35,826 nucleotides of DNA from an uncultured bacterium (GCA_900317935.1 ONIU01000025.1:1-35826), one strand, 5' to 3'; shown: positions 24,778 through 33,187, counted from the first letter of the stretch. Numbers and translations: made by a program. The notes: generated by a model from the sequence alone, not told the origin.

Positions 24778-25716
24778 ATGAAAGTTAAAAACCTATTATT
24801 AGCATTACCATTAATAATACTGGCTGCTGTCCAGGAACTTCCTGCTCAGTATTCAGATTTTAACGATTATGAAATCTATTCTACTGCCAAAACTAATCCA
24901 AATCCTTATTCTTATTATGGCAAGGAAAAAGAAAAGAGCCTTTTTAAACTTACACCAAGAAACTCAATAAACTCAACTGGGCTTGGAGGGCTGTTTGTAG
25001 CAGAAACTGCCGAAAAGCTAACTGCTCAGCAATTAGTTCTAAGTTCCAGATATAAATATCACGAATTAACTTCTACAAAAGGCCAAGCGTTTTTTAACTC
25101 TGAAGAAGGTGATGTTTCAAGCGTTGAAACATCCTTGACTTGGATAGGAAAATGGGCAGAATGGTCTATAACAGTTCCTATTCAAAACTGGAGTCTTAGT
25201 GCACCAAGAACATTTAGAACCAGAGCAGATTCTAATAATGGCTTAGGCAATATTAAGCTGGGTTTTAAATATACCGACATGAAAGACCACAGTTATTACC
25301 GTTTTGCCTTAGGTCTCGCCTGCACTTGTGATACCGGAAATTCTAACAATATGGCTCCAGCTGGTTCCAAAGATGAAACTACAACAAAGATTTTCGGCTG
25401 CGTAACAACAAAAGAAACAGATAAAGCAACTGCAAATCTTGAATTAGGCGCTTTATTGAATAAAGAAGACGAAGATTGGTTCCTTTATAATTTTGGCGTA
25501 ACTTATGAAATAACCGACAGAGTTTCATTTATCTGGGAATTAGTTGGAGAAGTTGCTGGCGGTGATGATAAAGACAACATGGATATGGTATTTGGATTCA
25601 GACTAGCACCAGTAAAAGATTTTACTTTTGAAGCAGCATACTACAGAAATCTTAGAACCTATAGAGAATATGGCTGGGATAACCAATTCCAAATGGGTAT
25701 CTCCAAACAATGGTAA
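24778..25716 (+). CDS. Predicted outer-membrane beta-barrel protein
   Basis: The family is not recognised. A signal peptide spans residues 1-24 (LLLALPLIILAAVQELPAQ). The mature part alternates polar and aromatic residues in short strands, for example LVLSSRYKYHEL, VETSLTWIGKWAEWSITVPI, IKLGFKYTDM, YYRFALGLACT, FLYNFGVTYEI, RVSFIWELVGE and FTFEAAYYRNL, and ends in MGISKQW with a C-terminal aromatic residue, the classical signal for BAM-mediated insertion. At 312 residues it could form a barrel of about 10-12 strands. AGGATAG precedes the ATG. It follows the giant TPR gene closely and is probably co-transcribed. It converges with the minus-strand TPR gene, with only 17 bases between the stops and no visible terminator. 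Confidence 0.7.
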   Translation: MKVKNLLLALPLIILAAVQELPAQYSDFNDYEIYSTAKTNPNPYSYYGKEKEKSLFKLTPRNSINSTGLGGLFVAETAEKLTAQQLVLSSRYKYHELTSTKGQAFFNSEEGDVSSVETSLTWIGKWAEWSITVPIQNWSLSAPRTFRTRADSNNGLGNIKLGFKYTDMKDHSYYRFALGLACTCDTGNSNNMAPAGSKDETTTKIFGCVTTKETDKATANLELGALLNKEDEDWFLYNFGVTYEITDRVSFIWELVGEVAGGDDKDNMDMVFGFRLAPVKDFTFEAAYYRNLRTYREYGWDNQFQMGISKQW

Positions 25717-25733
25717 GCATGCTGTTAATATAC

Positions 25734-27248
25734 TTATCTTACTCTTTTGTTAAGTTCATCTATCATTTCTTTTGCAATAGCAGCTTCTTTTGAATTAGGT
25801 GATGCCAGGCCGGTTACTTTTTTATACCGGACTAAAGCCATTTTTCCAGCTTCATTATCACCTTTCAGCAACAGCATGTCTGTATAAGCATTGGCACTTT
25901 TCATAAGAAGAGGAATATTTTCAGGGTCTCTGCTTAAACCAGATTCTAATACTGCAGCAGCATCAGTTAGACGGCTTTCACGACTCAATTTATCTGCTTC
26001 CTGAATAATCTGATCTATATCCATTCGTTTTAAAGCAAAGTCACTTGGTCTTGCTACTTCTTCTTCAGGTTTCACAGCAGCTTCTTGAGCCTTCTTCTGC
26101 TGCTCTGCCAAAGCAATAGCAGCTTTTCGTTCAGCTTCCATTGCAGCAATAGCATCTTTTTCCGCTTTATACCTGTTAATTATGCGATTTGCTTCTTCAA
26201 GATACTGACTGACTGAAGAGGCCTTATCACTCTTGGAAACAACTTCGGAATAGTTCTTTAAATCAGGAATAGCCAGTTCAATATGCCCTGCTATATAGAT
26301 CAGCATTCCTCTATAGAACAGACCATTAGCCATTCTATTAGGTCTATCCTTTAAGTAGGTTAACCCTTGTCTAATAAGACCATTTTCAGGTTCAGATAGC
26401 AGTTCTCTTTCTGCTATAACTGAGTTAACATAGAGTTCAACGGCTAGTTCTGTTTTACCAGCCTCTAAAGCATCCATTGCCTGATTAAAGACCATAGCTG
26501 CAGGTCCTTTACGTGTTGTACGATGCTTAAGATTAACCTTTTTCTGATTCTTTTCTTTTTCAAGTCGTTCAGAAATTCTTTCTGCTTTCTCTATTTTTTC
26601 AACTGGTTTTGCAGTTGGACTTGGCTGTTGTTTTACAGCCTTAGCAACAGTAGTAGTCTCACTTTGTTGTGTTCTTATCACCGGTCTAGTAGACCTTGAA
26701 TCAGCAATATAGATTTGAGATTCAGCTAACCCTGGCAATTCAGGAACTGGTTGGTCAGCCCCGTCTGAAGATAAAACTCTTAAACGCTGTAAAGCCTGTG
26801 AAAATGAAGGATTCAGTGAAAGAGCCTGTCCGTAGCTTTCTCTAGCTTCCTGCATACGTCCCATCGCTTCGTAACATAATCCCATATTATAAGGAACCCA
26901 GCAGGAATCAGGGTCAATGCGCTGTGCTTGCTGATAACAATGCAAACTATCTCTGAATTGCCCACTTTGTTTATAAAGAATTCCTAAATTGTTATAAGCA
27001 TGAAAATTGTTGGGGTCTATTCTCAATAGTGCAAAATAAGTTTCTACCGCTTTAACAAAGTCGTTCCCCATACTATATTCCAAAGCTAATTTTAGATGTG
27101 CGTCAACATCTCTAGGATTATCAATTAATTTTTGTTGAAGTTGACGAACTTTAGCTTGATTAACGGCAGAATAAACAGGTTGAGACAAAAGAACGCAGCA
27201 AAGTAAAGGTAAAACTCCCCTACCAATTTTTGCTGCTTTGTTAAGCAT
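25734..27248 (-). CDS. Exported TPR protein (about 504 residues)
   Basis: Function unknown. With the start at the ATG at 27248, a signal peptide MLNKAAKIGRGVLPLLCC...VYSA opens the protein. Three TPR units follow (AHLKLALEYSMGNDFVKAVE; AYNNLGILYKQSGQFRDSLH; VPYNMGLCYEAMGRMQEARE), then a Lys/Glu-rich charged segment, a second helical repeat region (FNQAMDALEAGKTELAVELY), an Ala/Glu/Lys coiled-coil-like stretch (AAMEAERKAAIALAEQQKK), and a final TPR-like unit. A longer frame opening at TTG 27314 or ATG 27311 would overlap spoVS and bury the signal peptide, so the downstream ATG is preferred, although it has no clear Shine-Dalgarno. It is probably co-transcribed with spoVS, 16 bases upstream. 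Confidence 0.78.
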   Translation of the reverse strand: MLNKAAKIGRGVLPLLCCVLLSQPVYSAVNQAKVRQLQQKLIDNPRDVDAHLKLALEYSMGNDFVKAVETYFALLRIDPNNFHAYNNLGILYKQSGQFRDSLHCYQQAQRIDPDSCWVPYNMGLCYEAMGRMQEARESYGQALSLNPSFSQALQRLRVLSSDGADQPVPELPGLAESQIYIADSRSTRPVIRTQQSETTTVAKAVKQQPSPTAKPVEKIEKAERISERLEKEKNQKKVNLKHRTTRKGPAAMVFNQAMDALEAGKTELAVELYVNSVIAERELLSEPENGLIRQGLTYLKDRPNRMANGLFYRGMLIYIAGHIELAIPDLKNYSEVVSKSDKASSVSQYLEEANRIINRYKAEKDAIAAMEAERKAAIALAEQQKKAQEAAVKPEEEVARPSDFALKRMDIDQIIQEADKLSRESRLTDAAAVLESGLSRDPENIPLLMKSANAYTDMLLLKGDNEAGKMALVRYKKVTGLASPNSKEAAIAKEMIDELNKRVR

Positions 27249-27264
27249 AGAATGTAATAATATA

Positions 27265-27525
27265 TTATCTTGCTTCAATGAGGAATTTAATAGCTGTTTT
27301 TTCGTTTCCATCAATATCTATTTTAGCAAAAGCAATCATTGTTGAAAGCTCTATGCCTTTTGGTGCCACATAACCTCTAGTAACTGCTATGGACTTAACA
27401 GCCTGATTTACAGCTCCAGCACCAACAGCCAATAAAACAACTTTCTGATCTTGTTCAACTACTGCTGCGATTGCACCAGCCACAGATTTTGGGCTGGATG
27501 AGGAGGCAACTCTAAGTATTTCCAT
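27265..27525 (-). CDS. spoVS: SpoVS family protein (stage V sporulation protein S-like)
   Basis: This is a small Alba-like fold protein of 86 residues, matching SpoVS along its whole length: MEILRVASSSSPKSVAGAIAA, VVLLAVGAGAVNQAVKSIAV, TRGYVAPKG, and the end FAKIDIDGNEKTAIKFLIEAR. In Bacillus it affects sporulation and septation, but it is widespread in non-sporulating bacteria such as Thermus and Deinococcus, where the role is unclear; nucleic-acid binding has been suggested from its fold. AAGGAGAGG precedes the ATG. It is the first gene of a pair with the exported TPR protein. Confidence 0.92.
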   Translation of the reverse strand: MEILRVASSSSPKSVAGAIAAVVEQDQKVVLLAVGAGAVNQAVKSIAVTRGYVAPKGIELSTMIAFAKIDIDGNEKTAIKFLIEAR

Positions 27526-27634
27526 TTATATACCTCTCCTTGCTCTTCAATGACTAAAGGGTAATTATAATACAACACTTTCACTTTAAATTATAATAGT
27601 CTGACTTATAATTATCAAGTTTTAGATTTTTGCT

Positions 27635-27668
27635 GCAATTTAATATCTAAAACTAGATATTAAATTGC
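27635..27668 (-). terminator. AT-rich perfect hairpin downstream of fabF
   Basis: A perfect 15-bp inverted repeat (GCAATTTAATATCTA at 27635-27649; reverse complement at 27654-27668) with a 4-base loop. The stem is AT-rich and no long T-run follows on the minus strand, so termination is likely but not certain; an mRNA-stabilising 3' hairpin is the alternative. Confidence 0.45.
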
Positions 27669-27680
27669 AAAAATTTTAAT

Positions 27681-28919
27681 TTATGCTTTTGTTATTAATA
27701 AGCATGCATTCTGACCGCCAAAGCCGAATGCATCAACTAAAGCGGCATCAATGTTCTGTTCAATAGAATGATTAGGAGCAAAATTATAGCCTGCCAATTC
27801 AGGGTCTACATTATCAAGGTTTCTATTAGGATGTATGAAACTATTCTTCATTTGAATAACTGTAGCTATAGTTCCAACTCCGCCAGCTGCACCCAATAAA
27901 TGACCTATCATTGATTTTGTTGCATTTATAACTGGCTTTTTCAAACCTTCTTCACCAAAAACAAGCTTTAATGCCTTCATTTCAGCTATATCACCAAGAG
28001 GAGTGCTTGTTCCATGAGTATTGATATAATCAATTTTATCAATTGGGAAATCATTAAGCTTTAAAGCTCTTTTAACTGCTTTTGCAGCTCCTACTCCTTC
28101 CGGATGAGGAGCAGTAAGATGATGTGCATCTGCAGAAGCTCCATAACCTTTTATTTCTGCTAATATTGTAGAGCCTCGTTTTAAAGCACTTTCTTCACTT
28201 TCAAGAACAATTACCCCTGCTCCTTCACCCATTACAAAACCGTCTCTGTCTTTATCAAAAGCTCTTGAAGCCTTTTCAGGTTCGTCATTTCTAGTAGATA
28301 AAGCTTTCATTTTAGCAAAGCCAGCAGTAGTCAAAGGTGTTAAAGCAGCTTCAGCGCCGCCACACATCATAATATCACATTCACCTTGAGCAATTTTCAA
28401 ATATGATTCACCAATAGCGTGTAAACTTGATGCGCAGGCAGAAACTATACTGAAATTTGGACCATTCAAACCATATTCCATAGCAATACAGCCTGATGCT
28501 ATATTACAAATCATCATAGGAACAAGAAACGGACTAACACGGCTAGGACCACTAGATAAATAAGTCTGATGTTCTTTTTCAAAAAAAGAAATACCGCCTA
28601 TACCTGTAGATACAATAACTCCTGCCATTTCAGGATCAAAATTCTTTTCGGTTAGTTTTGCCTGTTCTGCAGCCATTCTTGCAGCAGCTAAAGCAAAAAC
28701 AGTGTATCGGTCATGTCTCTTAGCATCTTTTTTATTTACATAAAGTTCTGGATTAAAGTTTTTAACTTCACCACTTATTTTTACTGTAAAATTAGTTGTA
28801 TCAAACAAAGTTGTAAGGCCAATACCGTTTCTGCCTTCTTTTAAAGCAGTAGTAAAATCTTCTATACCTACAGCATTAGGAGTTATAGCTCCCATGCCTG
28901 TAACAAATACACGCTTCAT
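27681..28919 (-). CDS. fabF: Beta-ketoacyl-ACP synthase II
   Basis: This is an elongating condensing enzyme of type II fatty acid synthesis. The catalytic triad is visible: Cys162 in SIVSACASSLHAIG, His302 in INTHGTSTPLGD and His340 in NATKSMIGHLLGAAGG, with Lys335 supporting. It begins MKRVFVTGMGAITPNAVG and has 412 residues, both typical of FabF. TAGGAG lies upstream. It is downstream of acpP but separated by about 210 bases containing the acpP terminator, so it may have its own promoter. With no fabH in the cluster, initiation must be encoded elsewhere or done differently. Confidence 0.95.
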   Translation of the reverse strand: MKRVFVTGMGAITPNAVGIEDFTTALKEGRNGIGLTTLFDTTNFTVKISGEVKNFNPELYVNKKDAKRHDRYTVFALAAARMAAEQAKLTEKNFDPEMAGVIVSTGIGGISFFEKEHQTYLSSGPSRVSPFLVPMMICNIASGCIAMEYGLNGPNFSIVSACASSLHAIGESYLKIAQGECDIMMCGGAEAALTPLTTAGFAKMKALSTRNDEPEKASRAFDKDRDGFVMGEGAGVIVLESEESALKRGSTILAEIKGYGASADAHHLTAPHPEGVGAAKAVKRALKLNDFPIDKIDYINTHGTSTPLGDIAEMKALKLVFGEEGLKKPVINATKSMIGHLLGAAGGVGTIATVIQMKNSFIHPNRNLDNVDPELAGYNFAPNHSIEQNIDAALVDAFGFGGQNACLLITKA

Positions 28920-29071
28920 TAAATATTGACTCCTATAGTTTATTTACTTAATTCTTCTTATATAAGTCATCAAAAAAAGATAATAATACGATAAACATTT
29001 TCTCTAATAAAAACAAGTGTATTTGCTTTATTTTATATGTATAAGATAAAAAATTTTGTTAATTTAAGTAC

Positions 29072-29119
29072 AAAAAACTGGCTACTTGTATCTAATACAA
29101 CACAAGCAGCCAGTTTTTT
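29072..29119 (-). terminator. Terminator after acpP
   Basis: On the minus strand, CTGGCTGCTTGT pairs with ACAAGTAGCCAG (one G-U pair) and is followed by TTTTTT. It separates the rpmF-plsX-fabG-acpP transcript from fabF. Confidence 0.8.
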
Positions 29120-29130
29120 ATTTTGCTATA

Positions 29131-29373
29131 TTATTCAGCTTTTTTTGAAGCAATGTAGTCTACAGCATCTTTAATGGTTCTTAACTTTTCAGCAGCTTCG
29201 TCTGGGATTTCAACACCAAAGTGTTCTTCCAAATCCATAACAAGTTCTACTGTGTCAAGGCTATCGGCACCGAGGTCTTCCATGAAACTAGCTTCTGGAG
29301 TAACCTGCTTTTCATCCACCTGAAGCTTTTCAACTACGATTCTTTTAATGTCTTCAAAATAATTAGTACTCAT
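29131..29373 (-). CDS. acpP: Acyl carrier protein
   Basis: This is the phosphopantetheine-bearing carrier for fatty acid synthesis, 80 residues and strongly acidic. The attachment site is Ser38 in [15 protein letters not shown]. Helix I contains [20 protein letters not shown] and helix IV ends in [23 protein letters not shown] precedes the ATG. It is followed by a strong terminator, which fits the high expression usual for acpP. Confidence 0.97.
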   Translation of the reverse strand: MSTNYFEDIKRIVVEKLQVDEKQVTPEASFMEDLGADSLDTVELVMDLEEHFGVEIPDEAAEKLRTIKDAVDYIASKKAE

Positions 29374-29410
29374 TCTTATTAATTTCCTCCTGAGAAATAT
29401 TGGGAGCAGT

Positions 29411-30169
29411 TTAAGCCATCACCATTCCGCCATCTACTGTTAAAACCTGCCCTGTGATATAAGATGCTTTATCAGAGGCTAAGAAAGTAACAGCATTAGC
29501 AACGTCGCGCGGCTGTCCAAAAACATTCAATGGAACTTGGGCTAACATTTGTTCCTTAAGATTATCAGCCAAACCAGCTGTCATATCAGAACAAATAAAA
29601 CCAGGTGCAACAGCATTAACTCTAATGCCTTTTTTGCCATATTCCTTTGCTACGGACTTTGTAAAACCAATCAGACCAGCTTTGCTTGCAGCATAGTTTG
29701 CCTGACCAGCATTTCCCATTAAACCAACTACTGAAGCTATATTGATTATAGAACCCTTTTTCTGCTTCAACATAGGCTTAATAACAGCCTTAGTCATAAG
29801 GAAAGCACCTTTAAGGTTTGTATCTAGAACCTTATCCCATGCGTCTTCATCCATGCGCATCAAAAGATTGTCGCAAGTTACCCCTGCATTGTTTACAAGA
29901 GTATCAATGCGGCCAAAAGTATCTAAGGCACAAGCAACAAGCTTTGCAGCATCTTCTGCTTTAGAGATATCAGCCTTACAACAAGCAACTTTAATACCTT
30001 TAGATTCAAATTCACTTTTTACTTTCTGTAGACTTTCTTCATTTCGTCCGGAAAGAACAACAGCATAGCCTTCTTCGCCAAAAGTTTTAGCGATTTCAAG
30101 ACCGATACCACGAGTAGAACCTGTAACTATAGCTACTTTTGTTGCCTCTGCTTTGCTAATTTCTTCCAC
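29411..30169 (-). CDS. fabG: 3-oxoacyl-ACP reductase
   Basis: This is an NADPH-dependent short-chain dehydrogenase of type II fatty acid synthesis. The cofactor motif TGSTRGIG (residues 16-23), NNAG (93-96) and the catalytic Ser146/Tyr159/Lys163 set ([17 protein letters not shown]) are intact, and the C-terminus [16 protein letters not shown] is typical of FabG. The start is GTG at 30169, supported by AGGGAG 6 bases upstream. The gap to plsX upstream is 134 bases, where fabH and fabD would sit in the classical order. Confidence 0.95.
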   Translation of the reverse strand: MEEISKAEATKVAIVTGSTRGIGLEIAKTFGEEGYAVVLSGRNEESLQKVKSEFESKGIKVACCKADISKAEDAAKLVACALDTFGRIDTLVNNAGVTCDNLLMRMDEDAWDKVLDTNLKGAFLMTKAVIKPMLKQKKGSIINIASVVGLMGNAGQANYAASKAGLIGFTKSVAKEYGKKGIRVNAVAPGFICSDMTAGLADNLKEQMLAQVPLNVFGQPRDVANAVTFLASDKASYITGQVLTVDGGMVMA

Positions 30170-30303
30170 GCTTGCTCCCTAGAAAATATATTTTAACTGG
30201 ATTGACTACCCTTTTTTACTTCAATACAAATATTTTTTGTCAAATAAAAAACTGAATCAACCCACTAGCTAATTTACGTTAAAGGGATTCAACCCAAACT
30301 CAA

Positions 30304-31281
30304 TTACTGAGCTTTAGTTAATTCCTTAGTAATTAAATCAACATATTTGCTCTTAGAACAACTTACAGCCAGTTTAATGGCATTAGCTATTACCGGAGCC
30401 TTTGATTTGCCATGACAAACAAGAGACACACCGTTTACACCAAGTAAAGGTGCCGCACTATATTCTGGTGATGATGGGCTGAATTTTTTAATGGCCTTTT
30501 TGAAATTGCCTACAGTTTCTTCACCCATAGACATTGCAGTCTTGAATACCAAGGCCTGCATATTTTCAGAAACGCCTTCACTTGTCTTCAATAGAACATT
30601 GCCAACAAAACCATCACAAACAACTACGTTTGCCTTACCTTCAAAAAGGTGATCTGCTTCAACGTTGCCTACAAAATTCATAGAACTGTTCTTAAGAAGT
30701 TCGTAAGCGGCCTTGGTAAGTTCATTACCCTTAGCTTCTTCTTCGCCAATGTTTAAAAGACCAACTTTAGGTTTTTCAACTCCGCATATCTTTTCATAGT
30801 ATGCAGAACCCATCAAAGCAAATTCAAATAAATGGTTCGGTCTAACATCTACATTTGCTCCAACATCAAGCAGCAATACGCCTCTTTCGCCTGAAGTCGG
30901 AAGCATGACAGATATAGCCGGTCTTTCTATTCCGGTAATTTTACCCAATACAAGTAAAGATGCTGCCATTTGAGCACCTGTGCTGCCAGCAGAAATAAAT
31001 CCGTCAGCTTTTCCTTGTTTAACAAGAGTTGCACAGACTGCAACACTGGCATTTTTCTTCTTACGAAGAGCCTGAAGTGGGTGTTCACCCATTTCAATTA
31101 CTTCATCGGTATGATATATTTCGCAACTTTCTGGCAAATCTGGCCAAAGTTCACGAATAACTTTTTCATCACCTACAAGAATCAGACCAGCTTCTCCATC
31201 ATTCTGAAGATAACCTTTTGCACCAGCTATCAATTCCTGTGGGGCGAAATCTCCGCCCATTACATCAATGGCAATTTTCAT
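30304..31281 (-). CDS. plsX: Phosphate acyltransferase PlsX
   Basis: PlsX makes acyl-phosphate from acyl-ACP, the first step of the PlsX/PlsY route to phosphatidic acid, acting at the membrane surface. The 325-residue protein starts MKIAIDVMGGDFAPQELIAGA and contains the conserved HPLQALRKKKNASV, GKADGFISAGSTGAQMAAS, LLDVGANVDVRPNHL, NIGEEEAKGNELTKAAYELL and VCDGFVGNVLLKTSEG blocks. It follows rpmF closely, the usual rpmF-plsX order linking ribosome and membrane synthesis. Confidence 0.96.
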   Translation of the reverse strand: MKIAIDVMGGDFAPQELIAGAKGYLQNDGEAGLILVGDEKVIRELWPDLPESCEIYHTDEVIEMGEHPLQALRKKKNASVAVCATLVKQGKADGFISAGSTGAQMAASLLVLGKITGIERPAISVMLPTSGERGVLLLDVGANVDVRPNHLFEFALMGSAYYEKICGVEKPKVGLLNIGEEEAKGNELTKAAYELLKNSSMNFVGNVEADHLFEGKANVVVCDGFVGNVLLKTSEGVSENMQALVFKTAMSMGEETVGNFKKAIKKFSPSSPEYSAAPLLGVNGVSLVCHGKSKAPVIANAIKLAVSCSKSKYVDLITKELTKAQ

Positions 31282-31299
31282 TAATTATACCTTAACTTA

Positions 31300-31491
31300 T
31301 TAGGCTTCTTGTTTTACATCAAGAACTTTATCAGTTTTGCTGTAGTAACCACAAGCTGGGCAAACTCTATGAGCCTGCTTTAATTCCTTACAATGTGGAC
31401 ATTTTGCAAGAGTTACAGGAGCAACTTTTATATGAGCTCGACGTGTGCGCCCTCTAAGTTTGGATACTTTATTCTTTGGACATGCACCCAT
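31300..31491 (-). CDS. rpmF: 50S ribosomal protein L32
   Basis: This small large-subunit protein is a zinc-ribbon type, with cysteines in KCPHCKEL and HRVCPACGYY. The N-terminus MGACPKNKVSKLRGRTRRAHIK fits L32. The start is ATG 31491, because GGAGG lies 8 bases upstream; a longer frame from TTG 31506 would begin inside the Shine-Dalgarno itself. The protein is 63 residues. The DUF177/YceD gene that often precedes rpmF is absent: upstream is a 262-base divergent intergenic region. Confidence 0.94.
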   Translation of the reverse strand: MGACPKNKVSKLRGRTRRAHIKVAPVTLAKCPHCKELKQAHRVCPACGYYSKTDKVLDVKQEA

Positions 31492-31688
31492 TTTGGTTTC
31501 CTCCAATATTAAAATAAGTGTAAGGATTATAGCAAAGCTTCAATCAAAAGTCAAATAGAATAAGCAAAAGAACTGATATTTTTGTGTACATTTTACAATA
31601 ATAATATTCTTTTAAATGAAGAATACCGCTTTAGAAAAGTTTTTCATAAATAATTCTTTTCGAAATCAAAAAAAATAAAAAAAATATC

Positions 31689-31716
31689 TAAAGTATGAGC
31701 AGCAAAATGCCGATTT
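31689..31716 (+). promoter_or_regulatory. Sigma-28-like promoter upstream of the DUF501-flg operon
   Basis: TAAA(G) at 31689-31692, 16 bases, then GCCGATTT at 31709-31716: 11 of 12 core positions of the flagellar sigma consensus with a one-base longer spacer. It lies 37 bases before the DUF501 start, in the divergent rpmF/DUF501 intergenic region (31492-31753). Nothing else recognisable is seen in that region. Confidence 0.5.
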
Positions 31717-31753
31717 GTTTTCTAAGAAATAATTAGTTAGGGAATAATAGGAT

Positions 31754-32311
31754 ATGGCAGACAAAGATTTAAATAAAAAGGAATATCAGTTAGCGGTTGC
31801 CCTTCTTGGACGCAAACCTAGAACTCCTTTTATTATAAAAACTAAATGCGCCTGTGGAAATCCCCAAACCCTGATTGCCGACCCGGTATTCGTTGAAGAT
31901 AACATTTGGAAACCTTTTCCATCTTTTATCTGGCTGGTTTGCCCAAGAATGAAAGCTCTTACAGCAGACTTAGAACAGCAGGGTCTGGTTAAGTATTATT
32001 CCGAAAAACTAAGAACTGACGAAGATTTTCGAGAAGTTTTTTTAAAAGGGCAAAGAGAAATAGCAGATTATCGCTTGAATCTCGCTCAGGAAAAATTCGA
32101 AGGAAGTCTTCCTGACCATATTTACGACATATTGAAAAACACTTCTGTTGCAGGCAGTCGTGATTATCACGGAGTGAAATGTCTGCATGCTCATTTGGCT
32201 CATTATCTTGCATTTGGGAATAATCCTATCGGAAAAGAAATCTTCGAAAAAATCGGAGATTGTCCTAACGAATGCAACTGTGGTTGTAAACCGCTGGGAG
32301 GCATAGAATGA
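31754..32311 (+). CDS. DUF501 family protein, first gene of flagellar operon
   Basis: The function of DUF501 is unknown. The 185 residues match the family pattern: LLGRKPRTPFIIKTKCACGNP near the N-terminus, FPSFIWLVCPRMKALTADLEQQG in the middle, and the C-terminal signature GVKCLHAHLAHYLAFGNNPIG. Cysteines in KCACG, VCP, KCLH and CPNECNCGC, together with histidines in CLHAHLAH, suggest a metal or cluster site (inference). No signal peptide or membrane helix is seen. Its ATGA stop overlaps the flgF start by 4 bases, so it is translationally coupled to flagellar rod genes, an unusual location for a family better known beside housekeeping genes in Actinobacteria. Confidence 0.85.
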   Translation: MADKDLNKKEYQLAVALLGRKPRTPFIIKTKCACGNPQTLIADPVFVEDNIWKPFPSFIWLVCPRMKALTADLEQQGLVKYYSEKLRTDEDFREVFLKGQREIADYRLNLAQEKFEGSLPDHIYDILKNTSVAGSRDYHGVKCLHAHLAHYLAFGNNPIGKEIFEKIGDCPNECNCGCKPLGGIE

Positions 32312-33150
32312 TTAGAGGTATTTACACTTCAGCAGCAGGAATGCTGGTTGAAACCATGCGTCAGGACCAAATTGCCAACAATTTAGCAAACGTTGATACA
32401 ACTGGTTACAAGCAAGACGGCATGGTTTTCAAAGAACTTCCTGCTATGAGAATACGCAGAATCAATGATGCCAAGCTTTATCCGCCAAGACCTATCTACA
32501 AATACCCACGTATTGGCAAGATTGGAACCGGTGCCATTGCTGATGAAACCTATACAAGATGGGAAGCAGGCAAAATGAGCTATACAGGTAACGAGTTAGA
32601 TGTAAGTCTTGACAATGAAAAAGCTTTTTTCATTGTTGACGGCAAGAATGGAATCAGATTTTCACGCGACGGCTCATGGACTTTAGACGATGAAGGTTTC
32701 TTGATGGATTCCAACGGAGACTATATCTTAGGTGAAGTCTTAGGCGATGAAGAAAGAAATTCTGGTGTTCTTATAAACGATGATGGCAGTGTAAATGCTG
32801 AATTTCAGCGTATCCAGGTCGGGCTTGGCAAAAAATGCACCATTGATGAAGAAGGACGTGTTCTTTTGGACAATGTTGCAGAATATAGAGTTGTTACTGG
32901 TATCGCCTCTGAAAGAAGAGCTTTCAGAAAAGAAGGTTCAAATAAGTTTGTCAGAGCTTTCGGTAATGTGACAAGAGCAGAAACCAACTTTCTACCTGGT
33001 TATTTAGAAAAGCCAAATTTCAGCGTTGTTGAAGAAATGGTCAGAATGATAGAGGTTTCACGCGCATATGAAGCTAATTCCAAAGTTGTTCAATCGCATG
33101 ACAACTTATTAGATAAGTGCATTAACAGTGTTGGTACTACCAGACGCTGA
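32308..33150 (+). CDS. flgF: Flagellar basal-body rod protein FlgF
   Basis: This is a proximal/distal rod component exported by the flagellar type III apparatus. The N-terminal rod signature is GIYTSAAGMLVETMRQDQIANNLANVDTTGYKQD; the conserved C-terminal helix is SVVEEMVRMIEVSRAYEANSKVVQ. The core contains LDVSLDNEKAFFIVDGKNGIRFSRDGSWTLDDEGFL, the FlgE/F/G domain. The length of 280 residues is larger than many FlgF. It is distinguished from FlgG by position and by the more divergent core; it could be labelled a FlgF/FlgG paralogue. It is coupled to DUF501 and followed by flgG 37 bases later. Confidence 0.9.
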   Translation: MIRGIYTSAAGMLVETMRQDQIANNLANVDTTGYKQDGMVFKELPAMRIRRINDAKLYPPRPIYKYPRIGKIGTGAIADETYTRWEAGKMSYTGNELDVSLDNEKAFFIVDGKNGIRFSRDGSWTLDDEGFLMDSNGDYILGEVLGDEERNSGVLINDDGSVNAEFQRIQVGLGKKCTIDEEGRVLLDNVAEYRVVTGIASERRAFRKEGSNKFVRAFGNVTRAETNFLPGYLEKPNFSVVEEMVRMIEVSRAYEANSKVVQSHDNLLDKCINSVGTTRR

Positions 33151-33187
33151 TAGAAAAAAATTATAAAGTAAGGGAGAAATAAGTCCT

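Noticed and set aside
27249..27314. Longer start (TTG 27314 or ATG 27311) for the exported TPR protein
   Set aside because: It would overlap spoVS by about 47 bases and place 21-22 non-signal residues before an otherwise good signal peptide.
31492..31506. Upstream TTG start for rpmF
   Set aside because: The TTG is part of the GGAGG ribosome-binding site that serves the ATG at 31491.
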